From: Mucilaginibacter aurantiaciroseus
GTDB taxonomy: Bacteria > Bacteroidota > Bacteroidia > Sphingobacteriales > Sphingobacteriaceae
Reading direction: 5' to 3'
DNA length: 64,000 bases
NCBI RefSeq assembly: GCF_024055595.1
Contig: NZ_JAMXOF010000002.1
Span: 62,001 to 126,000 of the forward strand
Shown here: piece after piece, positions 16,105-24,602 of the stretch
Layout of the letters: every line of letters starts with the position of its first letter
How positions within the stretch are numbered: the stretch's first letter is position 1
Translations under genes and position numbers: made by a program
The notes under the pieces: model-generated
The model's database searches: none
Seen by the model: the letters and a program-made list of their open reading frames with translations, nothing else
Told to the model about the DNA's origin: nothing

Positions 16105-17520
16105 TTATTTTAGGTTGATGGCCTTCATTTTATTGTAAAGCGTTTTACGGTCGATGTTCAGGATCTCGGCAGCTTTGGTTTTGTTGAAGTTTACTTCGCG
16201 CAGTACCTTTAATATAGTTTCGTGCTCGGCACCAAGGGCGGCATTTTTAAGATCGTGCTTAGGTTCTTTGGCCTCGTTTGTTACCGATAAGTTTGAAGGC
16301 TCGTATGCCAATACCTTAAAGTTAGAGATTTCCAGCGGGAGGGTTTTCATAGTGATCTCATTGCCCTCGCTTAGTAATGTTGCGCGGCGTACCATGTTCT
16401 TCATCTCGCGGATGTTACCCTGCCAGCGGTAGTTCATAAAGCACTCTATAACCTCGGGGGCAAAAGTGGTTACATTGCGGTCAAGCTCCCGGTTCGCAAT
16501 TTTCAGGAAATGCTCGGCAAGCATCATAATATCGTTACCACGGTCGCGCAGGGGCGGCATATAAATGCTAAACTCGTTAAAACGGTGGTAAAGGTCCTCA
16601 CGGAAACGGCCTTTGCTGATCCCTTCCTGCAGATTCTCGTTTGTGGCGATGATGATGCGGACATCCAAATCTATTTCCTTGGTGCTGCCAATGCGTTTTA
16701 CCTTACGTTCCTGCACGGTACGCAATAGCGCTGCCTGGATCTCGTATGATAAGTTACCCACCTCATCCAAAAATAAGGTGCCGCCGTTAGCCATCTCAAA
16801 GTGACCGATTTTGGTGTATAAAGCGCCCGTGAATGACCCTTTTTCGTGTCCAAAAAACTCACTTGCGGCCAGTTCTTTGGTAAGCGACCCACAATCCATC
16901 GCCACAAAGGGCTGGTTATAGCGCGGACTGTTCAGGTGGATGCTTTTGGCAACCGACTCTTTGCCGGTACCGCTTTCGCCCAATATAATTACGCTGTAAT
17001 TAGTTGGGGCTACCAACTCAATTTGCTTTAAAAGTTCTTTTGATGCGCGGCTGGTACCTACTACAAATTCGCTGGATAAGATCTGCTTTTTGTTTTCTTT
17101 CTGCGGCTTGTCGTTACTGTCAGCGCTGTAATCGTTAGCGGCCATTTCCTGCAGGGCGTATTGGGTTTCAATAGCCTTGGTGATGGTATTCAGGATCTCG
17201 TCCGGATAAAGGGGCTTGGTGATGTAATCGTAGGCACCCATCTTTATCATCTCTACGGCCATTTTAATGTCCGAGTAGCCGGTTATAATAATTACGCCTG
17301 TTTTTGGGTAAAGCGCTTTAATGTTTTTAAGCATCTCGCGGCCATCGGTATCCTCCAGCCTAAAATCGCACAATACCAGGTCAAAATCGGCCTTTTTTAA
17401 AAACTCCATACCTGCACCGCCGTTGGCAGCCGTGCTTACCTCAAAACCATTGCGTACCAAAAATTTTGATAGCAAAAGGCAAACGTTAACTTCATCATCA
17501 ATGATGAGTATTTTCTTCAT
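16105..17520 (-). CDS. Sigma-54-dependent response regulator, NtrC family
   Basis: 471 residues in the order receiver (1-120, acidic pair D8-D9, phospho-acceptor D52, Lys in YITKPL), AAA+ domain (about 150-390; Walker A GESGTGKE at 181-188, GSFTGA loop at 228-233 that contacts sigma-54, Walker B GGTLFLDEVG), and a C-terminal Fis-type HTH (KVLREVNFNKTKAAEILNID). It activates RpoN promoters when phosphorylated. No partner histidine kinase is encoded next to it; only the 69-residue DHp-like protein follows. The target genes cannot be read from here. Confidence 0.95.
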   Translation of the reverse strand: MKKILIIDDEVNVCLLLSKFLVRNGFEVSTAANGGAGMEFLKKADFDLVLCDFRLEDTDGREMLKNIKALYPKTGVIIITGYSDIKMAVEMIKMGAYDYITKPLYPDEILNTITKAIETQYALQEMAANDYSADSNDKPQKENKKQILSSEFVVGTSRASKELLKQIELVAPTNYSVIILGESGTGKESVAKSIHLNSPRYNQPFVAMDCGSLTKELAASEFFGHEKGSFTGALYTKIGHFEMANGGTLFLDEVGNLSYEIQAALLRTVQERKVKRIGSTKEIDLDVRIIIATNENLQEGISKGRFREDLYHRFNEFSIYMPPLRDRGNDIMMLAEHFLKIANRELDRNVTTFAPEVIECFMNYRWQGNIREMKNMVRRATLLSEGNEITMKTLPLEISNFKVLAYEPSNLSVTNEAKEPKHDLKNAALGAEHETILKVLREVNFNKTKAAEILNIDRKTLYNKMKAINLK

Positions 17521-17618
17521 AGCGTTATACGTGAGTGCAGGTAAATGTATTTGCAGTTAAATTATAAATATTTGCTAAGTTATTAGAATTATAATTGATA
17601 GTATGTAAAAAATAGTTT

Positions 17619-17660
17619 AACAACAAAAAAGGAGACCATAAGCCTCCTTTTATTGTTGTT
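17619..17660 (-). terminator. Hairpin after the outer-membrane protein gene
   Basis: The arms AACAACAAAAAAGGAG (17619-17634) and CTCCTTTTATTGTTGTT (17644-17660) pair with a small bulge. It lies 24 bp beyond the stop of the gene at 17685 and has a U-run on the minus strand, so it fits a rho-independent terminator. Confidence 0.65.
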
Positions 17661-17684
17661 TTTATAGGTAGATGTGTTTAAGAC

Positions 17685-18278
17685 TTAGAAACCGTAAGCA
17701 ACACGCACGCCTAAAAAGCTTGGTTTGCTGTTTTCATAAGCACTGTTAAATTTAGTAGTAGCTTCGTAACGTACGCCGGCATCAATAAAGTTACCACTTG
17801 CGCTAACCGGGAACTGAACACCAATTTGAGGCGCGTAAACAAATGCTACAGCTTTATCATTGTAGGTATCTTTGCTGTTTAACAAGAAAGCAGCACCCGC
17901 CTCACCCTGTACATAAAAGTTTGGTACAACAAAATATTTTAAACCCGCTTTAACCGGCAATAATTTGATGTCGGCTACATCGTTACCGGCAATGCCAGCC
18001 ACATCTTTTTTACCAAAGATGTTGTTGTAACCTGCATTAACAGTTACGAATAACTGGCTTGCTACAGGGATATCTGCCTGTACCGAACCACCAAGGTTCC
18101 ATTTGTAGGTGTCTTTTAGGCCGCCCACCGGGATGCCTGCATCAACACCGATGCTATAGCGTATGCCGCTTTTAGTAGTAGTGCTTGTAGAAGTAGAAGT
18201 TGTTGTTTGGGCTTCAGCGGCGAATGATAATCCGGCGAAGGCTAAAACCAATGTTGCGATTTTTAATGTACTTTTCAT
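17685..18278 (-). CDS. Outer-membrane beta-barrel protein
   Basis: 197 residues with a signal peptide (MKSTLKIATLVLAFAGLSFA, then EAQTTT) and a Thr/Ser-rich linker. The mature part has alternating amphipathic strands and ends in an aromatic residue (GVRVAYGF), as needed for BAM-dependent insertion. It fits the OmpA-like or OprW-type small barrel group common in Bacteroidetes. Specific ligand unknown. The gene has its own terminator and stands alone. Confidence 0.8.
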   Translation of the reverse strand: MKSTLKIATLVLAFAGLSFAAEAQTTTSTSTSTTTKSGIRYSIGVDAGIPVGGLKDTYKWNLGGSVQADIPVASQLFVTVNAGYNNIFGKKDVAGIAGNDVADIKLLPVKAGLKYFVVPNFYVQGEAGAAFLLNSKDTYNDKAVAFVYAPQIGVQFPVSASGNFIDAGVRYEATTKFNSAYENSKPSFLGVRVAYGF

Positions 18279-18534
18279 GATAGTATGATATTAGATTATG
18301 TGCTGTTTTCTGTTTGGCACAGGGCAAAGTAAAGCAGGATTTCTGCTCTATTTTTTCATCCTATTGTCACGAATATTCAATCAATTGATTGATAGTAGAT
18401 TAAATTTGACCCATTTGCTAAAATGGTCAGGAGAGTGTAAATTAAGTGTTAAAAACCGCGCTGGTATATGAAATTTGCATGAAAATGAAGTTTTCCAGTT
18501 GTTTATCAAAGCGGTTATTTGGCATAAAAAATCT

Positions 18535-19317
18535 TTACTTACCTTTAAACTCTGCTTTGCGTTTTTCCAAAAATGCAGATACGCCTTCCTTAAAATCTTC
18601 GGTGCCGAAGCATTTGCCAAACTCGCGGATCTCAGTTTCGAAACCGTTGATACATTCGGTGCCAAAATCGTTAACTGTTTTTATGGCAGATGCCAGCGCA
18701 AGGGGAGCGCGGGTGAGGATCTTATTCATGATCTCTTCGGCCTTTGGCAGCAGGTTGTCCTGGAAAACAACGTGGTTAACCAGGCCCGCGCTAAGTGCCT
18801 CGGCAGCGGTAAGCATATCGGCAGTCATGATCAACTCCAGGGCTTTACCGCGGCCAACCAGTTGAGTTAGGCGCTGTGTGCCTCCATACCCCGGTATTAA
18901 ACCTAAAGTAACTTCGGGCAGGCCCATTTTGGCACTATCAGCAGCTATACGGATATGGCAGGCCATTGCCAGTTCTAAACCACCACCTAATGCAAAACCG
19001 TTTATAGCAGCTATTACAGGTTTGTTGCCATTTGCAATAATATCAAATACGGTTGATTGGCCTGTACGTGCCATGTCGGTGCCGCCTTTAATATCCAGAT
19101 CTGCAAATTCGGAAATGTCAGCACCGGCTACAAAAGCCTTAGTGCCCGAGCCGGTAATAATTATACCGCCAACGCCGCTACTTTTAAAAGCGTCAGTTAA
19201 TGCCTCATGCAGTTCGCACAGGGTAAATTTGTTTAACGCGTTAAGTTTGCTTTCGCGATTGATGATGATGTATTGTATGCGGCCTTTGTTTTGAACAAGG
19301 ATGTTTTCGAATGCCAT
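18535..19317 (-). CDS. Enoyl-CoA hydratase/isomerase family protein
   Basis: 260 residues, crotonase fold. The oxyanion-hole segments are KAFVAGADISEF and ALGGGLELAMACHIRIA, and the catalytic region is LGLIPGYGGTQRL, in which the glutamates of true enoyl-CoA hydratases are found in PEVTLG (one) and GGGLELA (second), so hydratase activity is likely. It acts in beta-oxidation or a related acyl-CoA pathway. It is preceded by the B12-binding gene at 19330 with a 12-bp gap, so the two are probably co-transcribed. Confidence 0.92.
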   Translation of the reverse strand: MAFENILVQNKGRIQYIIINRESKLNALNKFTLCELHEALTDAFKSSGVGGIIITGSGTKAFVAGADISEFADLDIKGGTDMARTGQSTVFDIIANGNKPVIAAINGFALGGGLELAMACHIRIAADSAKMGLPEVTLGLIPGYGGTQRLTQLVGRGKALELIMTADMLTAAEALSAGLVNHVVFQDNLLPKAEEIMNKILTRAPLALASAIKTVNDFGTECINGFETEIREFGKCFGTEDFKEGVSAFLEKRKAEFKGK

Positions 19318-19329
19318 AACGATTGATCT

Positions 19330-19752
19330 TTAGAAATTGCGGTTGGTGTGCACCCAGTTGGTAATATAAGTAACAATATCGGCGGTGCTGGTACCCGGGG
19401 CGAACAGTTCGCCCACGCCGATCTTCTTGAGTTCGGCCATATCATCGGCCGGGATAATGCCGCCGCCGGTAAGCAGTACATCGTCCATCTTTTTCTCTTT
19501 TATCAAAGCCATCACCTTTGGAAAAACCGTCATGTGCGCACCCGAAAGGATACTGATACCAATAGCATCCACATCTTCCTGCAGGGCGGTGTTCACCACC
19601 ATTTCGGGCGTTTGGCGCAGGCCGGTGTAGATCACTTCCATCCCGGCATCGCGCAGGGTGGTAGCAATAATGCGTGCACCGCGGTCGTGCCCGTCCAGCC
19701 CTACTTTGGCTACTAATACGCGTATTGGGCGGTTAAATTGGTTTTCGCTCAT
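19330..19752 (-). CDS. Stand-alone cobalamin-binding domain (methylmalonyl-CoA mutase C-terminal type)
   Basis: 140 residues from ATG at 19752; the in-frame extension to 19815 encodes an unsupported hydrophobic leader. The B12 motif is DGHDRG (DxHxxG, His donates the axial ligand), followed by SILSG and LTGGGI, the order found in B12-binding domains of methylmalonyl-CoA mutase small parts. The catalytic TIM barrel is absent, so it either partners with a barrel encoded elsewhere or acts in cobalamin delivery. Enoyl-CoA hydratase lies downstream, suggesting acyl-CoA metabolism. Confidence 0.9.
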   Translation of the reverse strand: MSENQFNRPIRVLVAKVGLDGHDRGARIIATTLRDAGMEVIYTGLRQTPEMVVNTALQEDVDAIGISILSGAHMTVFPKVMALIKEKKMDDVLLTGGGIIPADDMAELKKIGVGELFAPGTSTADIVTYITNWVHTNRNF

Positions 19753-19798
19753 GGTTATAAAGGCAGTAAAAAGGTATATCAAAGTTAAGAGAAAGAAT

Positions 19799-20156
19799 TT
19801 ATAAGTAGTCAGCAATTTTGTTGACTACACCGTGTATGTCTTTTGCTACTTCATCATTTGTAAAGCGGATTATAGATAAACCTAACTCCCGCAATACCAG
19901 ATCGCGGTTAGCATCATAATCTTTCTTTTGTAAGTGTACTAGCGCATCAAGTTCGATAACCAATTTCAATTCGTCGCAATAAAAATCGGCGATGTAAAAT
20001 GACCTTCTGCCGAAACCGTTAACCACAAAAATCGGGTATTGGCGCAAGAATCTCCTGTTGTTGATATTCCGGCGGCGTAATTCATCCCAAAGTAACGTCT
20101 CGGATAGAGTTTGATTGTTGCGAAGCAGGCGGCAGAGTTGGGTGACTGTGGTTCAT
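19799..20156 (-). pseudogene. DUF559 (Vsr-like endonuclease fold) gene with a broken N-terminus
   Basis: The frame ending at 19799 encodes NNQTLSETLLWDELRRRN, RRFLRQYPI, IADFYCDELKLVIELDALVH and NRDLVLRELGLSIIRFTNDE, the full DUF559 core related to very-short-patch repair endonucleases. No ATG opens this frame; a TGA (20153-20155) closes it upstream. An ATG at 20156 (MNH) sits in another frame, and a single indel near 20145 would join it to VTQLCRLLRNNQ. The normally conserved ELDG reads ELDA. A TTG at 20047 could start a shortened product. Either a frameshifted gene or an alternatively started one; I favour decay. Confidence 0.6.
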
Positions 20157-20385
20157 TAAATGAAAGGTAGTGAAAATCTGCATAGCGTGTTTATCTATTA
20201 TAACGGCGGTGATGTAGTTTTGGAGGGATAGTACAACCTGCTTCTTTCTTTACCCCTTATTAACGGCAGTGCAAATTGTACCAGCAGTAAGTGTTCCCCT
20301 TATAGGGGGAAGGCAGAGACAGTGCTGTAGCGGTAACACTCAAAAGGGGTCAAAACCACATGCATGACAATGAGGAAGACCGTGC

Positions 20386-20487
20386 GCGTTAGGGATAGCA
20401 GTGGAAACCCCGGAATGTAGGGCTGCTTCTATCAGCAGCCTGGAATGAGGAGTTGTAACGGAAAGCCCGGGCCGCAGGCAACGCCCA
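20386..20487 (-). repeat. Structured dispersed repeat, copy 2
   Basis: In the 480-bp gap between the DUF559 remnant and glnS. Read on the minus strand it repeats the order seen at 6501-6607: GGCGTT, CAACTCCTCATTCC, then a hairpin with perfect arms GGCTGCT/AGCAGCC, CATTCCGGGGTTTCC, CCCTAACGC. Identity is high in these blocks and low between them. The rest of the gap carries a GTTGGCAGTTTGC-type simple repeat (20494-20527) and the glnS promoter, but no gene. Confidence 0.65.
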
Positions 20488-20608
20488 TATTCGGTTGGCA
20501 GTTGTTGGTTGGCAGTTTGCAAATTGTAATACAATGCTGTACAAATAAAAGGCTACATAGTTCTATATAATCCCTGTTCAAAATGTATAATTCTGTATAA
20601 TTTCTCCG

Positions 20609-20616
20609 TACTTTTG
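20609..20616 (+). promoter_or_regulatory. Putative -7 element for glnS
   Basis: TACTTTTG matches the Bacteroidetes -7 consensus TAnnTTTG exactly and lies 18 bp before the glnS ATG at 20635. No convincing TTG -33 element is found 17-23 bp upstream, so the assignment rests on the -7 box alone. Confidence 0.4.
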
Positions 20617-20634
20617 CCACCTGTTACAAACATC

Positions 20635-22296
20635 ATGAGCGAAGAAAGATCACTGAATTTTATAGAGGAAATTGTTGAAGCGGATATTGCTGCGGGCAAG
20701 AATGACGGAAGGGTTTTAACGCGTTTCCCGCCGGAGCCTAACGGTTACCTGCACATTGGGCACGCGAAATCGATATGCCTTAACTTCGGCCTCGCTAAAA
20801 AATATAACGGTAAAACCAACCTGCGTTTCGACGATACCAACCCCGCTAAAGAAGAGGTTGAATACGTGGATAGCATTAAAGAGGATGTAAAATGGCTTGG
20901 CTTTGAATGGGCCGAGGAACTTTACGCCTCAGACTACTTTGACCAGCTTTATGAGCTTGCCGCTGAAATGATCAAACAGGACCTTGCTTACGTTGACGAC
21001 AGCACTGCCGAAGAGATAGCGATACAAAAAGGTACGCCTACCGAAGCCGGTGTAGCTAACGAATACCGCAGACGCCCGATAGAAGAGAACCTGCAACTTT
21101 TTGCAGATATGAAAGCCGGCAAATACCCGGATGGTGCCAAGGTGCTGCGTGCCAAGCTGGACCTGACATCGACCAATATGCAACTGCGCGACCCTTTGAT
21201 GTACCGCATTAAACACACTCATCACCACCGTACCGGCGATGCCTGGTGCATTTACCCGATGTACGATTTTGCGCATGGGCAAAGCGATGCTATTGAGCAC
21301 ATTACCCACTCGATATGTACGGTTGAGTTTATACCTCACCGCCCGTTGTACGAGTGGTTTATTGAGAAGCTGAACCTTTTCCCGAGTAAGCAATACGAGT
21401 TTGCCCGCCTTAACCTTAACTATACTGTAATGAGCAAGCGCAAGCTGCTGCAACTGGTAGAGGAAGGCCATGTGGACGGTTGGGACGACCCGCGTATGCC
21501 TACAATAAGCGGCCTTCGCCGCCGTGGTTATACGCCTGCTAGTATCCGCGAGTTTTGCGAGCGCATTGGTGTTGCTAAACGCGAGAACATGATAGACGTT
21601 GGTTTGCTGGAGTTCTGCATCCGCGAGGACCTGAACAAAACTGCCTGGCGCCGTATGGCCGTGCTTGACCCGGTTAAGCTGGTTATAAATAATTACCCCG
21701 AAGGCAAAACCGAGATTTTCCACGGAGAAAACAACCCTGAAGTTGAAGGTGGCGACGGCAGCCGTGAGTTTCCGTTTGGCCGTGAGCTTTGGATAGAGCG
21801 CGACGACTTTATGGAAGAGCCTACCAAGAAATATTTTCGCCTGGGCATTGGCCTGATGGTGCGCCTGAAAAGCGCTTATATTATTAAAGGCGAAAGCATT
21901 GTTAAAGATGCCGGGGGCAATATTACCGAGATCCATTGCTCGTACATCCCCGAATCGCAAAGTGGTAACGACACCAGCGGCATCAATGTAAAAGGTACCA
22001 TCCACTGGGTTAGTGCAGACCACGCCAAAAGTGTTGAAGTGCGCCTGTACGACCGCCTGTTCCAGGTGGAAGACCCGGGCAGCGAGGATGGCGACTTTAA
22101 AGAATACATTAACCCAAACAGCCTGCATATATTGCAAACCGTTTTTGTAGAGCCCGACCTGGCGAATGCCCCTATTGGCACCGCCGTTCAGTTTATGCGT
22201 AAGGGTTATTTTACACTCGATAAAAACTCGACCCCGGGTAACTTAGTGTTTAACCGCACGGTGACATTGAAAGACGGGTGGGTAAAGAAAGGTTAA
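20635..22296 (+). CDS. glnS: Glutaminyl-tRNA synthetase
   Basis: 553 residues, class I synthetase. It charges tRNA-Gln with glutamine. Start ATG 20635 (MSEERSLNFIEE); an in-frame TTG at 20614 would add seven residues. Catalytic motifs: PPEPNGYLHIGHAKS (HIGH) near residue 40 and VMSKRK (KMSKS equivalent) near 265. GlnRS-specific LRFDDTNPAKEEVEYVDSI and the C-terminal beta-barrel anticodon-binding domains follow (to YFTLDKNSTPGNLVFNRTV). Presence of GlnRS means glutamine does not need the transamidation route in this organism. A terminator follows. Confidence 0.97.
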   Translation: MSEERSLNFIEEIVEADIAAGKNDGRVLTRFPPEPNGYLHIGHAKSICLNFGLAKKYNGKTNLRFDDTNPAKEEVEYVDSIKEDVKWLGFEWAEELYASDYFDQLYELAAEMIKQDLAYVDDSTAEEIAIQKGTPTEAGVANEYRRRPIEENLQLFADMKAGKYPDGAKVLRAKLDLTSTNMQLRDPLMYRIKHTHHHRTGDAWCIYPMYDFAHGQSDAIEHITHSICTVEFIPHRPLYEWFIEKLNLFPSKQYEFARLNLNYTVMSKRKLLQLVEEGHVDGWDDPRMPTISGLRRRGYTPASIREFCERIGVAKRENMIDVGLLEFCIREDLNKTAWRRMAVLDPVKLVINNYPEGKTEIFHGENNPEVEGGDGSREFPFGRELWIERDDFMEEPTKKYFRLGIGLMVRLKSAYIIKGESIVKDAGGNITEIHCSYIPESQSGNDTSGINVKGTIHWVSADHAKSVEVRLYDRLFQVEDPGSEDGDFKEYINPNSLHILQTVFVEPDLANAPIGTAVQFMRKGYFTLDKNSTPGNLVFNRTVTLKDGWVKKG

Positions 22297-22318
22297 AGCC
22301 TTAAGGAGGTTAAAGGTT

Positions 22319-22354
22319 AAAGGCGAAGGGTTTTTAGAACGTTTCGCCTTTTTT
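22319..22354 (+). terminator. Terminator of glnS
   Basis: AAAGGCGAA (22319-22327) pairs with TTCGCCTTT (22343-22351), followed by a T-run. It lies 22 bp after the glnS stop. Confidence 0.7.
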
Positions 22355-22396
22355 AATATAAAACAATGCAGCTACCTTTTAGCTTTCACGTCAAAA

Positions 22397-23224
22397 TCAG
22401 TATTTCTTATATACATTAAAAAGCACATCCAAATCAAACTGTGTCATCGTGCCCGAGCCTTCGCGCTGTACAAAGTGGCGTTTGAAGGCGCCTATTGCGG
22501 CGGGGAGGTTGCCGGTATCGTAACCTATTAAACGTAACGCTGTGGCGCTGTCGAAGTTTAATGGCGCAGGCACAATAATAATATCCGAATAATAGCCGAA
22601 ACCTTTTTTAGCCAATGTTTCCCATGGAAACAATATGCCTGGGTCTGGTTTGCGGCCGGGGGCTATATCGCCGTGGCCTATGAAGTTTGCGGTTGGGATG
22701 TTGTAATCCTTTTTAAGTTTGGCCAGCAGGATAAGCAGGCTGTTCATTTGCGCGGGGGCGAATGGCTCGTTGCCTTTGTTATCCAGTTCGATACCTATAG
22801 AGCAGCTATTCATATCGCTAATGCTGCCCCACTTGCTTACACCGGCATGCCAGGCGCGCATATAATCGTTCAGCATGTGAATCACCTTACCATCTTTACC
22901 AATCACATAATGTGCGCTTACCTGTGTTTTTACAAGCGTGAAAGCCCGTACGGTTTGGGCCAGCGAATCCTGAGCAGTATAGTGGATAATAACATAGTTG
23001 GGTTTACGCAGGTTAAAGTTAACCGTGCCGATAAACTCTGAAGGAATGGGTTGGTTGAGGCTGTCGGTTAGCGTAGCCGGGTTTTCGGTCAGTAATATTT
23101 TACCAAGGCTATCGGCTTGCGTTGTGTAAACACTATTTGTTTTGGTATGCGGATTAGTAACTTTTTTAGAACAGGCGGTAATAGTAATTGCAGCTAAAAG
23201 CAGCAGAAACAGGCGGTTTTTCAT
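22397..23224 (-). CDS. N-acetylmuramoyl-L-alanine amidase lipoprotein (Amidase_2/AmpD type)
   Basis: 275 residues from ATG 23224, chosen because it gives a clean lipoprotein signal (MKNRLFLLLLAAITITAC, Cys18); ATG 23230 is also possible. The amidase domain (about 75-235) has the zinc ligands in VIIHYTA, AWHAG and the C-terminal HGDIAPGRKPDPG motif, where His and Asp complete the site. It cleaves the MurNAc-L-Ala bond of peptidoglycan or of its turnover fragments; the lipid anchor places it in the periplasm or outer membrane. It starts 8 bp after the dinD stop, so it may be read from the dinD transcript. Confidence 0.92.
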   Translation of the reverse strand: MKNRLFLLLLAAITITACSKKVTNPHTKTNSVYTTQADSLGKILLTENPATLTDSLNQPIPSEFIGTVNFNLRKPNYVIIHYTAQDSLAQTVRAFTLVKTQVSAHYVIGKDGKVIHMLNDYMRAWHAGVSKWGSISDMNSCSIGIELDNKGNEPFAPAQMNSLLILLAKLKKDYNIPTANFIGHGDIAPGRKPDPGILFPWETLAKKGFGYYSDIIIVPAPLNFDSATALRLIGYDTGNLPAAIGAFKRHFVQREGSGTMTQFDLDVLFNVYKKY

Positions 23225-23231
23225 GAGCATG

Positions 23232-24062
23232 TTATTTTGAACCTTTAGCTGCTTTTTTATCATCGCTTTCTAAGCGTCGTTCCAGCTTTTTCACATCTTC
23301 AACAGGTGGAAGGGCTTCTGGTTTTACTCCACGCTTTAATAAAATGTCGCGCACGGCTTTATTGTTGTCAACATGTTCTTGTGAGATTTGCGCCTGCTTG
23401 TTTAAATCTTTTTCGATAACGTTATGGCTGGTTAATTCATTTGCAAAATCTTTAGCCTTGATTGTAAGTGTAGGCAAAAAATCGGCAAGAGGTTTAGCAG
23501 CAGGCACCCCAAGCTTTTTCTTCATATCGGTTGTGCTGAACCCACCGAATAGGGCTTGATCTCCTTTAGACCTAATGAGCGCGAAGCCTGCACCATCAAC
23601 ACCACGCTCATACAAAATGCCAGATAGTTTCTTTTCAGATTTGGTCAATTTCTCCCGGGCAGAAACACGCTCAACGTCAATTAAACGTTGCTCAATTATT
23701 TCCTGCTTACGGGTTTGTACCGCAAAGTAGGTTTGGGCAAAAGCTATCGCAGGCTTTGACGGGTCACCATTTTGAGCGATAAGGTAACAGGCGTATCTTG
23801 TTAAGGCGATATCTTCAACTTCGCGTTGCGCACCTTTTGCGATCACGATCATTTTCGTGACGTCACGAAAATGATCGCGAACATCTGTGGAAGCGTTTTC
23901 TGCCGCTTTTTTAGCCTTATTTATTGCGTTTACAAAATTTTCCCAACGAGCATAGCCAAGGATTGATTGCAATTCTCTTGCGCTCCAACATTCAACCCCT
24001 TCAATTACATAACAAGCTTGTTCGAATTTACTAAGCAGTTCTAATATAACTTCTTTCTTCAC
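23232..24062 (-). CDS. dinD: DNA-damage-inducible protein D homologue
   Basis: 276 residues. It matches DinD over its length: an N-terminal BRO-like domain ([19 protein letters not shown], then [20 protein letters not shown] and [20 protein letters not shown]), a central helical segment ([20 protein letters not shown]) and a long charged C-terminal part. E. coli DinD is SOS-induced and inhibits RecA filament strand exchange; that role is family knowledge and untested here. No LexA-type box was recognised upstream. A perfect 32-bp palindrome lies inside the coding region (23846-23877). The gene adjoins an HNH/zinc-ribbon cluster and may belong to an accessory patch. Confidence 0.88.
   Translation of the reverse strand: MKKEVILELLSKFEQACYVIEGVECWSARELQSILGYARWENFVNAINKAKKAAENASTDVRDHFRDVTKMIVIAKGAQREVEDIALTRYACYLIAQNGDPSKPAIAFAQTYFAVQTRKQEIIEQRLIDVERVSAREKLTKSEKKLSGILYERGVDGAGFALIRSKGDQALFGGFSTTDMKKKLGVPAAKPLADFLPTLTIKAKDFANELTSHNVIEKDLNKQAQISQEHVDNNKAVRDILLKRGVKPEALPPVEDVKKLERRLESDDKKAAKGSK
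23846..23877. repeat. Perfect 32-bp palindrome inside dinD
   Basis: The half-sites CGATCATTTTCGTGAC and GTCACGAAAATGATCG are exact reverse complements with no spacer. It encodes the [12 protein letters not shown] part of DinD near residue 65, upstream of the conserved GAQRE motif. A single pair break and then two further matching bases flank it. Such a long uninterrupted palindrome inside a reading frame is unexpected by chance. Confidence 0.9.
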
Positions 24063-24131
24063 CGTTTTAGTTTTACAGCAAGTTAGCTATTTTAAAAAGC
24101 TTAACAGCTGTTTGTTGAAAAAACCCCGGTA

Positions 24132-24542
24132 CTACTTATTCTTCTTATAAAAATCCTCCAGCGCGTCCTTATACTCTTCGCGACTGAACAGGTTTGTTAG
24201 ATCCAGAAATGATTTGTAGTTGGTGGTGTACTCGAACGCGTATTTGGCGACGGTAATTTTAGAATCATCTGTAAGGAACTGGTTCATGAAAGTTGCCAGT
24301 TGGTTTATGGTGATGCCAACCTCTTTGCTGTTTAGCTTTGCTTTTATAACGGCAATCTTCTCCTCGTCGTTACGCTGCTGCTGCATTTCTTTAAGGATGG
24401 CTTTGGTCTGCTCGGGTGTCATTGCTTTTTCCGGGTGCTTTATTTTATCGTAGCTGATTACAATAACGCCCGTTTTAAAGCTTGTTGGGTTTGCCTGCGC
24501 CATTGCCACCGACAGCAAGATAATAGGTATTAATAGTTTCAT
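24132..24542 (-). CDS. Exported DUF4476 protein
   Basis: 136 residues with a signal peptide (MKLLIPIILLSVAMAQA). The C-terminal 80 residues (ITINQLATFMNQFLTDDSKI, VAKYAFEYTTNYKSFLDLTN, LFSREEYKDALEDFY) follow the DUF4476 pattern, a Bacteroidetes-specific helical domain of unknown role, usually periplasmic. The preceding region is charged and helical (EQTKAILKEMQQQRNDEEKI). It is downstream-adjacent to the dinD promoter region and probably independent of it. Confidence 0.78.
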   Translation of the reverse strand: MKLLIPIILLSVAMAQANPTSFKTGVIVISYDKIKHPEKAMTPEQTKAILKEMQQQRNDEEKIAVIKAKLNSKEVGITINQLATFMNQFLTDDSKITVAKYAFEYTTNYKSFLDLTNLFSREEYKDALEDFYKKNK

Positions 24543-24602
24543 TTTGGTTAGGGTGTTTATTAAATTAAATGTAGGAAGAATTGCTGAAAAGCGAAAGGGG
24601 CG

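Noticed and set aside
20340..20620. Two overlapping minus-strand frames of about 60 codons
   Set aside because: Both are translations of the second repeat copy and the TTGGCAGTTTGC sequence.
20929..22137. 402-codon minus-strand frame inside glnS
   Set aside because: It is the shadow of glnS, whose catalytic motifs are unmistakable; no domain is seen on the other strand.
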